From Chitinimonas viridis (GTDB lineage: Bacteria > Pseudomonadota > Gammaproteobacteria > Burkholderiales > Chitinimonadaceae): a stretch of DNA of 64,000 nt. Of this stretch, positions 47,974 through 56,752 are shown piece after piece. The stretch spans positions 312,294 through 376,293 of the forward strand of contig NZ_JAUFPU010000018.1 in assembly GCF_030409555.1 (NCBI RefSeq), written 5' to 3'. The position numbers and the translations under genes are program-made. The first letter of the stretch is position 1; every line of letters starts with the position of its first letter. Below the pieces are notes generated by a model. That model saw only the letters and a program-made list of their open reading frames with translations, made no database searches and had not been told where the DNA came from.

Positions 47974-49923
47974 TCAACGAGCCAGAAAACTTGTCAGCCA
48001 GCGCAAGGGCCGGGTCCAGCGCCACGATCGGCTGGCCTCATACTGCTGGGCCTGCCACCGCAACGCGTCAGCCTGCGCAAGCTGTGCCTGCGCCTGCTGC
48101 TCGGCCTGCCTTTGTGCCATTTCCAGGCGCTGTTGCTCGGCCTGTACCTGCGCCTGCTGCAGTTGCTGCTGCAGCTGCGCGCTAGCCTCGCGTGCCTGCG
48201 CCACAGCCAGCCGCTCAGCCCCCAAGTCCCGCTCCAACGCCACCTGCTGCGCCAGCAACTGGCCATTGGCCGCCAGTTGTGCGGCCAGCTCATGCCGCTC
48301 CGCCGCAATCGTCGCCCGCAGGCTCGCCATATCCCCCAACAGGTGCGCCAGCTCCGCATCCCGTGCAGCCAGTGTCGCCTCCCGCTGGGCCAGGGTGGTA
48401 TCCCGCTCGGCCAGGCTACGCCGCAAGCCGACTACGGCAGGCGCATATTGCTCCAGCGAAGTCAGCAATGCCGTCTCGCGGGCCAGTTGCACCGCCCCGA
48501 TCTGGCTCACTACCCCCAGCAACTCGCGTATCGTCTCCGCACCCACGTTACGCCCAAACCGCGCCAGGATAGCGGCCACCCCCTGGTAATCCGGCACCGG
48601 CAGGCGCTCAAGCAGGTGTACGGTGGGCTGTGGCAGGCACAGCACGCGCCCATACTTGGCCGTGGCCAGCGCATGCACCCAGTCCGATTGCACAGCGCCC
48701 GCATCAGGGCAGACCACCCCATCCAGCCTGAACAAATAGGCCGCCGCAGGCAACAAGGGCGCCAGGGGCCACCAGGCCGCAGCGCTGCCTGCAGGCGGCA
48801 GCAAGCCCTCCTGCGCATGCGCCAGGTGGGCATCGGCAGCACAGGCCGCCACGGCCAGCACGGCGCCATCATCGTCCTGCAGGCTGGCCAGCAGCTTGGC
48901 CAGATGGTCAGGCAGCAGCCTTACGCCACCCCGTAGCACCATGCCAAAGTGGCCGCTGGCAGCCCCCCACAGGCCACCGGGATGCGCCTCTGCCACGCCC
49001 ACAATCGCCAGCGCCTCGCTCAAGCCTGCCGGCAGCACTGCCGCCGCCAATACCTCGCGGTCCACCAGCACCTCTACCGCAGCATGGGTCTGGTGTGCCA
49101 GGTCGGCCAGCAGCGAGGGCAGCAGGGCCGGTGTTACCTCGGGCAGGCACACACTCACCGTCGCAGGCCGGCTGGTAGCCAGCTTGTGCTGGATAACGCG
49201 GCGGTAGCCGGCAATCCCCTGCAGGCTGTCCGGCAGGCCATGGCGGCAATCCTCCGCCTCCGTCACATGGAAAGCCTCCACCGCCTCGGCCGCAGCCAGC
49301 GTATAGCTGCGAAACCGGTTCAACCCGCTGATCTGCCTGTCGTAGCGCTGCACGCCCAACTGGCTGGCAAACACCGCCATGGCGGCTTCCTTGGCCGCAA
49401 ACGTGGTGGTGATGTCAAACAGGGCGTTCGGCTGCAGCGCCGATCCCACCTCGTATCCCAGCAGGCGGGCCGTCGGTGCCGCCCAGCGGCGAAAAGCCTC
49501 CAGGGCCGCCAGGGCAGTATTTACATGGTCAGGGTGGACCTCCCACACCGAGGGGGCAAACACCAGCTCAGGTGCAAACTCGCTCATCAGGGCCAGCATG
49601 CGGCCCACCAGGGCCTCGTCGCACACCACCCCCCGGTCCGGCAAGCCCCAGAACACCGGCGTGGCATAACCGAGCAGGCTGGCTGCTTGGGCGCTTTCGT
49701 TTCGCCTGGCCGCCGGGTCCTTGCCGAACTCTCCATGCTCTCCACTGGTCAATACCACCACCTGGATTGCCGCCCCCGTGGCGGCATGCAGGGCCAGGGT
49801 GCCGCCACAGCCGAACACCTCGTCATCAGGGTGCGGCGCAAAGACCAGCAGGCGGCCCGCGGTCACGGGTTCAGCCGTAAAAGGAACCAGGTTCTCTTCG
49901 CTTAGGGTGTGGGTGTCCGGCAT
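47974..49923 (-). CDS. PIG-L deacetylase / GT2-like / coiled-coil fusion (649 aa)
   Basis: Residues about 20-230 are a PIG-L (LmbE) domain with zinc motif AFAPHPDDEVFGCGG-type HPDDE (31-35) and a second HPDHV histidine pair. A middle region of about 250 residues resembles a degenerate GT2 domain (SVCLPEVTPALLPSLLADLA). From about residue 500 there is a strong coiled coil (AERDTTLAQREATLAARDAE, then Gln/Ala-rich) and a C-terminal WRWTRPLRW tail common in glycan synthesis proteins. It probably removes acyl groups from a sugar in a surface glycan. The start ATG is at 49923. Confidence 0.85.
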   Translation of the reverse strand: MPDTHTLSEENLVPFTAEPVTAGRLLVFAPHPDDEVFGCGGTLALHAATGAAIQVVVLTSGEHGEFGKDPAARRNESAQAASLLGYATPVFWGLPDRGVVCDEALVGRMLALMSEFAPELVFAPSVWEVHPDHVNTALAALEAFRRWAAPTARLLGYEVGSALQPNALFDITTTFAAKEAAMAVFASQLGVQRYDRQISGLNRFRSYTLAAAEAVEAFHVTEAEDCRHGLPDSLQGIAGYRRVIQHKLATSRPATVSVCLPEVTPALLPSLLADLAHQTHAAVEVLVDREVLAAAVLPAGLSEALAIVGVAEAHPGGLWGAASGHFGMVLRGGVRLLPDHLAKLLASLQDDDGAVLAVAACAADAHLAHAQEGLLPPAGSAAAWWPLAPLLPAAAYLFRLDGVVCPDAGAVQSDWVHALATAKYGRVLCLPQPTVHLLERLPVPDYQGVAAILARFGRNVGAETIRELLGVVSQIGAVQLARETALLTSLEQYAPAVVGLRRSLAERDTTLAQREATLAARDAELAHLLGDMASLRATIAAERHELAAQLAANGQLLAQQVALERDLGAERLAVAQAREASAQLQQQLQQAQVQAEQQRLEMAQRQAEQQAQAQLAQADALRWQAQQYEASRSWRWTRPLRWLTSFLAR

Positions 49924-50169
49924 GGTTATCCAATGTCTGTAGCGCGTCGGCCGCATTTTACCCCTGCATCTGCCGCAGGGTGCGGCGGCATGGCAGGGTG
50001 GCTGCCCTGCGCCAGGCATGTGCTGCAGCAGGCAATCGCGCTGCGCAGCCTATGCTGTTCGGCCAGTATGATAAGATTTTCTCAGGCTGACGGATCATTC
50101 CAGGTTCTCGGAACCGCTTCCTCCCTATACATAGATTGGCCAGCCCCCTCCAGAGACGACACTCAAACG

Positions 50170-52500
50170 ATGCCAAGCAAAATCAGCAAGCCCACGCCCC
50201 GCCTTCCGGACTGCACCCGGAACATCGTTCTGACACTGGCACTGACCACAGCCCTGGCCGAAGAAACCCCGCCGCCGCCTGCCCCCGCCGCCGCACCCAC
50301 GCTGCTGGATGCCATACGGCAGATGCAGCGCAACCTGCCGCCCGGCGTGCCGCCACCGCCGGCCCAGCCTGCCACACCCACGGCCGTCACGCCCGCCCCG
50401 GCCACGCCGCCGGCCGTCACGCCCGCCCCGGCCACGCCGCCGGCCGCGCTGCCCGTAGCCAAGCCCTTGCCCACCGAGACACGGGTCAAACCCGCCAGCA
50501 CCACGGCAGCCAAGCCCGCGGCGGCCACGCCGGCAGCCGCCACCCCGGCAACCACCGCTACCGCCCCCACCACGCAGACGGTCGCCGCCATCGAGCCCAT
50601 CGCCCCGCGCGATAGGGTACTGACACAGCAGCCGCAACTGGTCGGCGCGGGTGGCGTCACCCTGCGGTTCGACAATGCCGATGTCTACGAGGTGGTGCAG
50701 ACCATCATGGGCGACATCCTGCAGCTCAACTACATCGTCGATCCGGGCATCACAGGCAAGGTCAACATCAACGGCCTCAGCCCGGTCAGCTCAGAAGACC
50801 TGCTGGGCGTACTGCAGAGCGTGCTGGCGCTCAACAACATCTCCATCATCCGCGACGGCAATCTGTACAAGGTGGTGCGCGACAACCTGGCCGCCCGCGA
50901 TACCGTCTCCAGCACCGCCGTTGGCGACAACGGCAGCGTGGTGCAGATCTTCGCGCCCCGCCATGTGCAGCCCTCTGCCCTGATCGCCACCCTGCGCAAC
51001 TTCATCGGTCCGCAGGCCACCCTGGTCAACGACCCCACCGATCACTACCTGATCGTGGTCGACCGCGCCCGCAACGTCAAAAAACTGCAGGAACTGGTGC
51101 AGTCGCTGGATATCGACTATCTGGCCAAGGTCCAGACCGAGATGGTGCAGATAGAAAACGGCGATGCCACCGAAGTAGCCCGCGAGATGGAAACCCTGTT
51201 CAAGACCTCGCAGATGTACAACTGGCGGGGCACAGAAGCCAACAAGGTGTTCTTCATGCCAATCAAGCGCATGAATGCCATCCTGGTGGCCGCCTCCAAC
51301 CGCGACGTGCTGGAAGCCGCCCGCAAGCAGATACGCGAAGTCGATATCGCCCCCAAGGAAGGCCTCAACTCCCGCATCAACATCTACACCGTCAAGAACA
51401 GCACGGCCGCCTACCTGGCCGGCCTGATCAGCCAGATCTACGGTGGCGCCGCACCGGCCACCAGCACCGGGGCCACCAAGGTGGTGCAAAAAGGCAACGT
51501 ACCCACCACCAGCGCCTCGGGCACCGGCCTGTCGGGCGAGGTACAGATCATCCCCAACGAGAAATCCAACTCGCTGATCATCAAGGCCAGCCGGCAAGAC
51601 TATCTGCAGATACTGCAATTGCTGGAGCAGCTCGACACCGTCTCCCGCCAGGTGCTGATACAGGCCAATGTGATCGAGGTCGGCCTGAGCAAGCAGAACC
51701 GCCTGGGCATAGAGTGGACCCTGCTGCACGAGAAGCTGAGCATAGACGGCCAGATCTACAAGGCAGCCGCCAAGCTGGGCGGCACCATAGACGCTAAAGC
51801 CGGCGGCCTGCTCTATAGCGTCACCGACAGCGTGGGCACCGCCATGGGCGCCATCCAGGCCGTGGCCAACGACGACGACATCACCATCCTCGCCTCGCCC
51901 CGCATCGTCGCCAGCGATGGCAAGGAAGCCAAGATAGAAATCGGCCAGGAAGTCCCGGTACGGACCCAGCAGATCAGCAACGCCAACACCGGCACCACTG
52001 GCTCCACCATCGCCGAAAGCTTCACCTACCGCACCGTCGGCATCATCCTGCAGGTCAAGCCCAGCATCAACGAATCGGGCCTGGTCAACCTGGAAATCAA
52101 CCAGGAAGTCAGTACCGTGGCCAACGATACCAATGGCGCCACCACCCTGCCCCGCTTCACCAAGCGCAGCGTACAGACCGAGGTCAGCCTGCAGGAAGGC
52201 AAGACCCTGGTCATAGGCGGGCTGATCCAGGACAACGGCAGCGTCAACGAAACAGGCGTGCCCTATCTGAAGGACATCCCCGTCCTGGGCAATCTGTTCC
52301 GGGCACAGACCAAGAAGACAGAACGGACCGAATTGCTGCTGACCCTGACCCCCTACGTCATCAACAACCAGAGCGACGCCGACCGGCTGAACCGCCAGCT
52401 GGACGACGCCATGGAGGAAGTCCGCGAACTGCTGAACACCGCCAGGCGCCAGAAAGCCGGCCTGCCGCCCACTCTGGCCATAGACGCGGCCAAACCATGA
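50170..52500 (+). CDS. gspD: Type II secretion secretin GspD
   Basis: The 776-residue protein has a signal peptide (VLTLALTTALA-EE, residues 19-30), a short helix TLLDAIRQMQRN (44-55), a Pro/Ala-rich linker of about 100 residues that includes a tandem 10-residue repeat, N-domains (VDPGITGKVNINGLSPVSSE onward) and the C-terminal secretin domain (VTVLGG-like VIGGLIQDNGSVNETGVP). It is the outer-membrane channel of the type II system. The ATG at 50170 is chosen because the signal peptide starts there; the long upstream in-frame extension looks non-coding. The next gene overlaps its stop codon. Confidence 0.93.
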   Translation: MPSKISKPTPRLPDCTRNIVLTLALTTALAEETPPPPAPAAAPTLLDAIRQMQRNLPPGVPPPPAQPATPTAVTPAPATPPAVTPAPATPPAALPVAKPLPTETRVKPASTTAAKPAAATPAAATPATTATAPTTQTVAAIEPIAPRDRVLTQQPQLVGAGGVTLRFDNADVYEVVQTIMGDILQLNYIVDPGITGKVNINGLSPVSSEDLLGVLQSVLALNNISIIRDGNLYKVVRDNLAARDTVSSTAVGDNGSVVQIFAPRHVQPSALIATLRNFIGPQATLVNDPTDHYLIVVDRARNVKKLQELVQSLDIDYLAKVQTEMVQIENGDATEVAREMETLFKTSQMYNWRGTEANKVFFMPIKRMNAILVAASNRDVLEAARKQIREVDIAPKEGLNSRINIYTVKNSTAAYLAGLISQIYGGAAPATSTGATKVVQKGNVPTTSASGTGLSGEVQIIPNEKSNSLIIKASRQDYLQILQLLEQLDTVSRQVLIQANVIEVGLSKQNRLGIEWTLLHEKLSIDGQIYKAAAKLGGTIDAKAGGLLYSVTDSVGTAMGAIQAVANDDDITILASPRIVASDGKEAKIEIGQEVPVRTQQISNANTGTTGSTIAESFTYRTVGIILQVKPSINESGLVNLEINQEVSTVANDTNGATTLPRFTKRSVQTEVSLQEGKTLVIGGLIQDNGSVNETGVPYLKDIPVLGNLFRAQTKKTERTELLLTLTPYVINNQSDADRLNRQLDDAMEEVRELLNTARRQKAGLPPTLAIDAAKP
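50381..50440 (+). repeat. Two tandem 30-bp units in gspD
   Basis: CGGCCGTCACGCCCGCCCCG (first 20 bases) repeats exactly with a 30-bp period at 50381 and 50411. It encodes Ala-Val-Thr-Pro-Ala-Pro-Ala-Thr-Pro-Pro repeats in the linker. It may vary in copy number between strains. Confidence 0.85.
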
Positions 52501-53285
52501 GAAAGCTGCGTTCACTGCTGTATCTGGTTGGCCAGTTGTCGCGGCGCGAGATCGCCGCCCGCTACCGGGGCACCACTCTGGGGTGGTTCTGGACCGTGCT
52601 GACACCGCTGCTCACCCTGGCGGTCTACACCTGGGTGTTCAGCGAGGTATTCAAGGCACGCTGGGTAGGCGATGCCGCCAACGATAAAACCGCCTTTGCC
52701 CTCAATGTCTTTGCCGGCATGCTGTTCCTGCAGTTCTTCGCCGAAAGCCTGGGGCGGGCGCCCGGCCTGTTGCAGGCCAACGCCAACTACGTCAAGAAAG
52801 TCATCTTTCCCCTGCCGGCCCTACCGCTGGTTACCATCGCCACCGCCGGCTTCAACTGGCTGATCGGCGTACTGGTGTGGTCAGTGCTCTATACCATGGT
52901 CCATCACAGCCTGCCGCTGGGCCTGCTGTGGCTGCCGCTGGTCATGCTGCCGCTGGCCCTGATGACCCTGGGCCTGTGCTGGCTGGTCTCGGCCTTCGGC
53001 GTCTATCTGCGCGATCTGGCCCCGGTGGTCGCCTTTATCCTGACCCTGCTGTCCTTCCTCAGCCCGATTTTCTATCCGGTCGAGATCCTCCCCGACTGGA
53101 TAGCCGGGCTGTTGATCATCAACCCGCTGACCCTGCCCATCGAGTTCTCCCGCAGCTGGCTGCTGGGCGCCGCACAACCTGCAGGCGAGCTGCTGCTGGC
53201 CTACTGGCTGGTGGCCGGCCTGGTCGCCCTGCTGGGCTTGTCGGCATTCCGCTTGCTGCGCAAGGGCTTTGCCGACGTGCTGTGA
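52497..53285 (+). CDS. wzm: Polysaccharide ABC exporter permease, Wzm-like
   Basis: The 262-residue protein has six membrane segments and the ABC-2 O-antigen permease motifs RYRGTTLGWFWTVLTPL near the N-terminus and VAFILTLLSFLSPIFYPVEILP in the middle. It exports surface polysaccharide or a lipid-linked glycan with a Wzt ATPase, probably the one at 35846. It begins 4 nt inside the gspD stop and ends 7 nt before gspJ, an odd position for this family and without a neighbouring ATPase. Confidence 0.9.
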   Translation: MRKLRSLLYLVGQLSRREIAARYRGTTLGWFWTVLTPLLTLAVYTWVFSEVFKARWVGDAANDKTAFALNVFAGMLFLQFFAESLGRAPGLLQANANYVKKVIFPLPALPLVTIATAGFNWLIGVLVWSVLYTMVHHSLPLGLLWLPLVMLPLALMTLGLCWLVSAFGVYLRDLAPVVAFILTLLSFLSPIFYPVEILPDWIAGLLIINPLTLPIEFSRSWLLGAAQPAGELLLAYWLVAGLVALLGLSAFRLLRKGFADVL

Positions 53286-53292
53286 TCGCACC

Positions 53293-53892
53293 ATGCCCCA
53301 ACCCCGCCGACGCCAACAGGGTTTCACGCTGATCGAGCTACTGATCGCCATGCTGCTGGCGGCCACCATAGGCATCGCCCTGTCCAGCGCCTTCCGCCTG
53401 GGCCTGCAGCACACCCAACGCACCCGTGCCTTCTACAGCGAACTACAAGAGATGCAGGCAGTGGCCAGCTATCTGCGCCTGCGCTTTGCCCCTGGGCTAG
53501 CCATCACCAAGGGTAGCGATACCGAACTATGGGTAGGCCGGAAAAACACCGCAGAACAAGGCCTGCGCTGCCAGCAGGACGGTGAGCAAACCTGGCGGCT
53601 GGAGCTGATCAGCACCGAGCGCCTCAAGACTGACAAGGCCGCCACGGCCAGCGACGAAGAACCGGTCATCCAGGCCGAGACCCTGCTGGACCAGCTGACG
53701 CAATGTCGCTTCGAATACCTGCAGGCCGATCCAGACAGCCCCAAGCCCACGGCCGCCCAGGAGGGTAGCGAGCGCCAGCCTACCGCCTACCGCTGGCTTG
53801 ACAGCAGCGCAGCCACCCCGCCGGTCGCCTTCCGACTCCACCTTGGCGGCAGCTATTTCGAGTTGCCGCCACTGGTCTTCAGCCGTGGCTAG
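53293..53892 (+). CDS. gspJ: Type II secretion minor pseudopilin GspJ
   Basis: The 199-residue protein has the prepilin signal QQGFTLIELLIAMLLAATIG (Gly before the cleavage site and Glu at +5) and a GspJ-like body with conserved YSELQEMQAVASYLRLRF. It sits at the tip of the pseudopilus with GspI and GspK. The ATG at 53293 is chosen because it gives a short leader. The end overlaps gspK by 8 nt. Confidence 0.88.
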   Translation: MPQPRRRQQGFTLIELLIAMLLAATIGIALSSAFRLGLQHTQRTRAFYSELQEMQAVASYLRLRFAPGLAITKGSDTELWVGRKNTAEQGLRCQQDGEQTWRLELISTERLKTDKAATASDEEPVIQAETLLDQLTQCRFEYLQADPDSPKPTAAQEGSERQPTAYRWLDSSAATPPVAFRLHLGGSYFELPPLVFSRG

Positions 53893-54817
53893 CCCCTTGC
53901 GCACACCCGGCCATCCCGCCCATGCCCGGCCTGCTGCCGGCCAGTCAGGCTATGTCCTGCTGTACGTCATGGCCGTGCTGATCGCCCTGGCCAGCCTGGC
54001 CCTGACCGTGGCTTACCGCGAACGGCTGGGCATGCAGCTGGTGATCAACCAGGTCAGCGGCACCCAGGACGAGCACACCCTGCAGGCTGCCCATACCCTG
54101 CTGCTGGCGCAGCTCGATCTGGCCCAGCAACTGGCAGCGCCCGCACATGCTGGCGACCCGGTACTGGGCAAGCTGCCGCGCTGGGGTGCCGGCGACGAGC
54201 AGGAAGTCGCCATAGGCGAGCAGCAGGTCCGCATCACCCTGGAAGACCGCGCCGCCCAGCCCGACTTCAACCTGCTCGATGAAAAGGAATACACCCGGCT
54301 ACTGCAGGAACTGGGTATAGCGCCCGAAGCCGCCGCACAGTACGCCAGCCTCATCGTTGCAGCCCGGCCCGATACCGGCTTTACCGATCGCAGCAGCTTC
54401 CGTGACATCGCCGGCCTTCCCCCCGCCTTGCTGCAAACCAGCGAAGCAGGCAGCGACAGCCCCGGCTTCTACGACCTCATCACCCTGGGCAGCGGCGGCA
54501 AATGGGTAGACCCCGAAACCACACCCCTGCCTGTGGTCGCCGCCCTGACAGGCTACACTGCGGAACAACTGGCAACGCTCAAACGCTTGCGCTCTGACGG
54601 CAAGGTCGATAGAAAGCTATGGCTGGACACTTTCGGCAGCGATAGCGGCCGCTTCCTCTCACCTGGCACGGCCTTGCTGGCACGTCTCAAGCTGGATGGC
54701 AGCCCACTGTACGCCGAAGTGCAGTTGCTCAGGCGCGACAGCGGCTGGCACAGCCAACCTCTGATACTGCTCACCGAAACCGAAGATAGCCGTAGCGATA
54801 CAACGAGCCCGCCGTGA
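53885..54817 (+). CDS. gspK: Type II secretion minor pseudopilin GspK
   Basis: The 310-residue protein starts at GTG 53885. The short leader precedes QSGYVLLYVMAVLIALASLA, a type IV prepilin-like helix with a Gly at the cleavage site but lacking the usual Glu at +5, which is a known GspK feature. The large body has the GspK alpha domain (SFRDIAGLPPALLQ). It overlaps gspJ by 8 nt and gspL by 4 nt. Confidence 0.9.
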   Translation: MASPLRTPGHPAHARPAAGQSGYVLLYVMAVLIALASLALTVAYRERLGMQLVINQVSGTQDEHTLQAAHTLLLAQLDLAQQLAAPAHAGDPVLGKLPRWGAGDEQEVAIGEQQVRITLEDRAAQPDFNLLDEKEYTRLLQELGIAPEAAAQYASLIVAARPDTGFTDRSSFRDIAGLPPALLQTSEAGSDSPGFYDLITLGSGGKWVDPETTPLPVVAALTGYTAEQLATLKRLRSDGKVDRKLWLDTFGSDSGRFLSPGTALLARLKLDGSPLYAEVQLLRRDSGWHSQPLILLTETEDSRSDTTSPP

Positions 54818-56094
54818 AACTGGTCATAGTCCTGAATGCCGCTCATCTCGAGGTCAGTCTCTTCCGCCGTGACTGGCGCGGCTGGTATCGTGCCGAGCAC
54901 GCCACCCTGCCCTGGCGGCTGGACAGCGGCGAAGCCCCCTTGCTGGAACAACTGCCCGGCACCCTGCGTCCCTGCCTGCTGGCCTGGGGCGTCCCCCCAG
55001 GCTGCCGGGTACTGGCCGTGCCCGACGCCGCCAGTGGCGGACTGCTGCAGGCCCCCCGCAGCAAAACCCTGGCACCGCCGGAGCAGGAGGCCGAACTGCT
55101 GGCCAGTCAGCTGCCCTACCCAGCCGCCTCGCTGGCCATTTGCAGCCAGGCCGGCCCGGCCGACCAGCTCAGGCTGTGCTGGATCGCCGCCAGCGAGCTG
55201 CAGAACCTGCGCACCACGCTCGACAAGCTGGGCATGCGCCTGCAGGAATGCTACCCGGCAGCGCAACTGCTGGCCCAGGCCAGCCCAGCCAGCCGCAATG
55301 CCTACTGGCTCTGGTGCCAGGCCAGTCAGCTGATCGTCTGGCGTTGCGATGGCGCCGGCATCCCCATCACCGTCGCCTCTCTCAGCACCGCCCAGACCGG
55401 CTGGCCGCAACGGCTGTCACTGCTGCTGGCCAGCCTGGGGCACGGCGAAGGCGCGCCCGTGCTGCATTCCGGCTTCCCTGCCGAGCAGCAGGCCCAGCTG
55501 GAAGCCACCCTGGGCAGCCGCCATGTGCTCAGCCCGCAGACCCCGCCCGATCTGTCCCAACAGGTATTCAGCCATTGGCTGGCCGGTGCCAGGGGCTGGT
55601 GGCAGCCGCCCTCGCGCGATTGGCTGGTCTCGCGCTTTACCCCCTGGGCCGCAGCGGTCGGCCTGCTGCTGGTTGCCGGCATGGGCGGCCTGCATTGGCA
55701 GCAGCAGAAACTCCGGGCCGACACCGACAAGCTCAACGAAACCGCCGACAAGCTGCAGCCGGCCCACAAGCGCCTGCAGGCCAAGCGCCGCGAACTCTTG
55801 ACGCTGCGCGAGCAACTGCTGGCCGCCGAGAGCTTTGCCCGTGGCCCTGCCCTGCTCGATGCGCTGGCCCTGTCCACCCCCCTGCTGCCCGATGGCAGCT
55901 GGCTCACCCGCTATCGGCATGATGGCAAGCAGGTGCTGATCGCCGGCGAAGGCGCCAGCCAGGCCGACATGCAGAAACGGCTGAAGCAGCTGGGCCTGGC
56001 GCCGCTAGATACTGGCAAACCAGCCCCCACCATAGACCCACCCAAACAGTTCAGTCTGGAATTCCATGCCCGCAAGCCTGCCCAAGCCTCCTGA
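54814..56094 (+). CDS. gspL: Type II secretion platform protein GspL
   Basis: The 426-residue protein has an N-terminal actin-like cytoplasmic domain (VIVLNAAHLEVSLFRRDW), one transmembrane segment near residues 285-305 and a periplasmic ferredoxin-like domain. GspL links the ATPase GspE to the membrane platform. The start codon is GTG at 54814, overlapping the gspK stop. It overlaps the next gene as well when the earlier GspM start is used. Confidence 0.87.
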   Translation: MKLVIVLNAAHLEVSLFRRDWRGWYRAEHATLPWRLDSGEAPLLEQLPGTLRPCLLAWGVPPGCRVLAVPDAASGGLLQAPRSKTLAPPEQEAELLASQLPYPAASLAICSQAGPADQLRLCWIAASELQNLRTTLDKLGMRLQECYPAAQLLAQASPASRNAYWLWCQASQLIVWRCDGAGIPITVASLSTAQTGWPQRLSLLLASLGHGEGAPVLHSGFPAEQQAQLEATLGSRHVLSPQTPPDLSQQVFSHWLAGARGWWQPPSRDWLVSRFTPWAAAVGLLLVAGMGGLHWQQQKLRADTDKLNETADKLQPAHKRLQAKRRELLTLREQLLAAESFARGPALLDALALSTPLLPDGSWLTRYRHDGKQVLIAGEGASQADMQKRLKQLGLAPLDTGKPAPTIDPPKQFSLEFHARKPAQAS

Positions 56095-56752
56095 GCCCAT
56101 GCGGCTACCCCGGCTATCACCCTGGCCCCGCTGGCGCCGCAACCTTGAGCGGCTGTACCGGCTGCTGGGTTTCAAGGTGCTGGGCGTGCTGGCCATCGTG
56201 CTGCTGGGCTGCCTGCTGTGGCTGGACAGCACGCTGGCCGAGCTGGCCGGCCAGCGCAAGCTGCATGGCCGCGCCGCCGCAGACCTGGCCGAGATCAAAA
56301 CCCTGGCCGAGCAGAAAAAACGCATAGAACAAGGCCTGCGCGATAGCCAGCCCGAACATGCCGCCATGCTGCAGAACGCCCTGCAGGGCGCCACCGCCGA
56401 AGCCGCCCAGGCCGCCTGGCAGCAAGAATGGTTGAGCCAACTGAGCAGCCAGGGCATCAACGATGCCACCGCCCAGCCAGGCAGCATCAGCCGCGGCCAG
56501 CCCAGCCAGCTAGGCCTCACCCTCACTTTCTCGGCCATACCGCAGCAGTTGCTGGCCATACACCAGCTGGTCAACAGCAGCGGTCGCCTGCAGCGCATGA
56601 CACGTATCGACATCAATGCCGCCGACGGTGTGGCGCGCCAGCAGTTCCGGGTGCAGCTGGAGCTGGCCGCACTTTATTTTCCGCCCAAGGCGGATAATCG
56701 CCCCGGCAAGCCACTCAAAGCAGCATCGCCCGCAGGGAGCAAGATGCCATGA
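56066..56752 (+). CDS. gspM: Type II secretion platform protein GspM
   Basis: The 228-residue protein (or 217 if it starts at ATG 56099) has a basic cytoplasmic N-terminus, one membrane helix (LLGFKVLGVLAIVLLGCLLW), a coiled coil and a C-terminal periplasmic domain. This is the GspM topology. ATG 56066 has a GGA-type ribosome site but overlaps gspL by 29 nt; ATG 56099 lies 4 nt after the gspL stop. It overlaps the next gene by 4 nt. Confidence 0.82.
   Translation: MPASLPKPPEPMRLPRLSPWPRWRRNLERLYRLLGFKVLGVLAIVLLGCLLWLDSTLAELAGQRKLHGRAAADLAEIKTLAEQKKRIEQGLRDSQPEHAAMLQNALQGATAEAAQAAWQQEWLSQLSSQGINDATAQPGSISRGQPSQLGLTLTFSAIPQQLLAIHQLVNSSGRLQRMTRIDINAADGVARQQFRVQLELAALYFPPKADNRPGKPLKAASPAGSKMP

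Noticed and set aside
50791..52605. A 604-codon frame antisense to gspD
   Set aside because: It is a GC-driven shadow of gspD.
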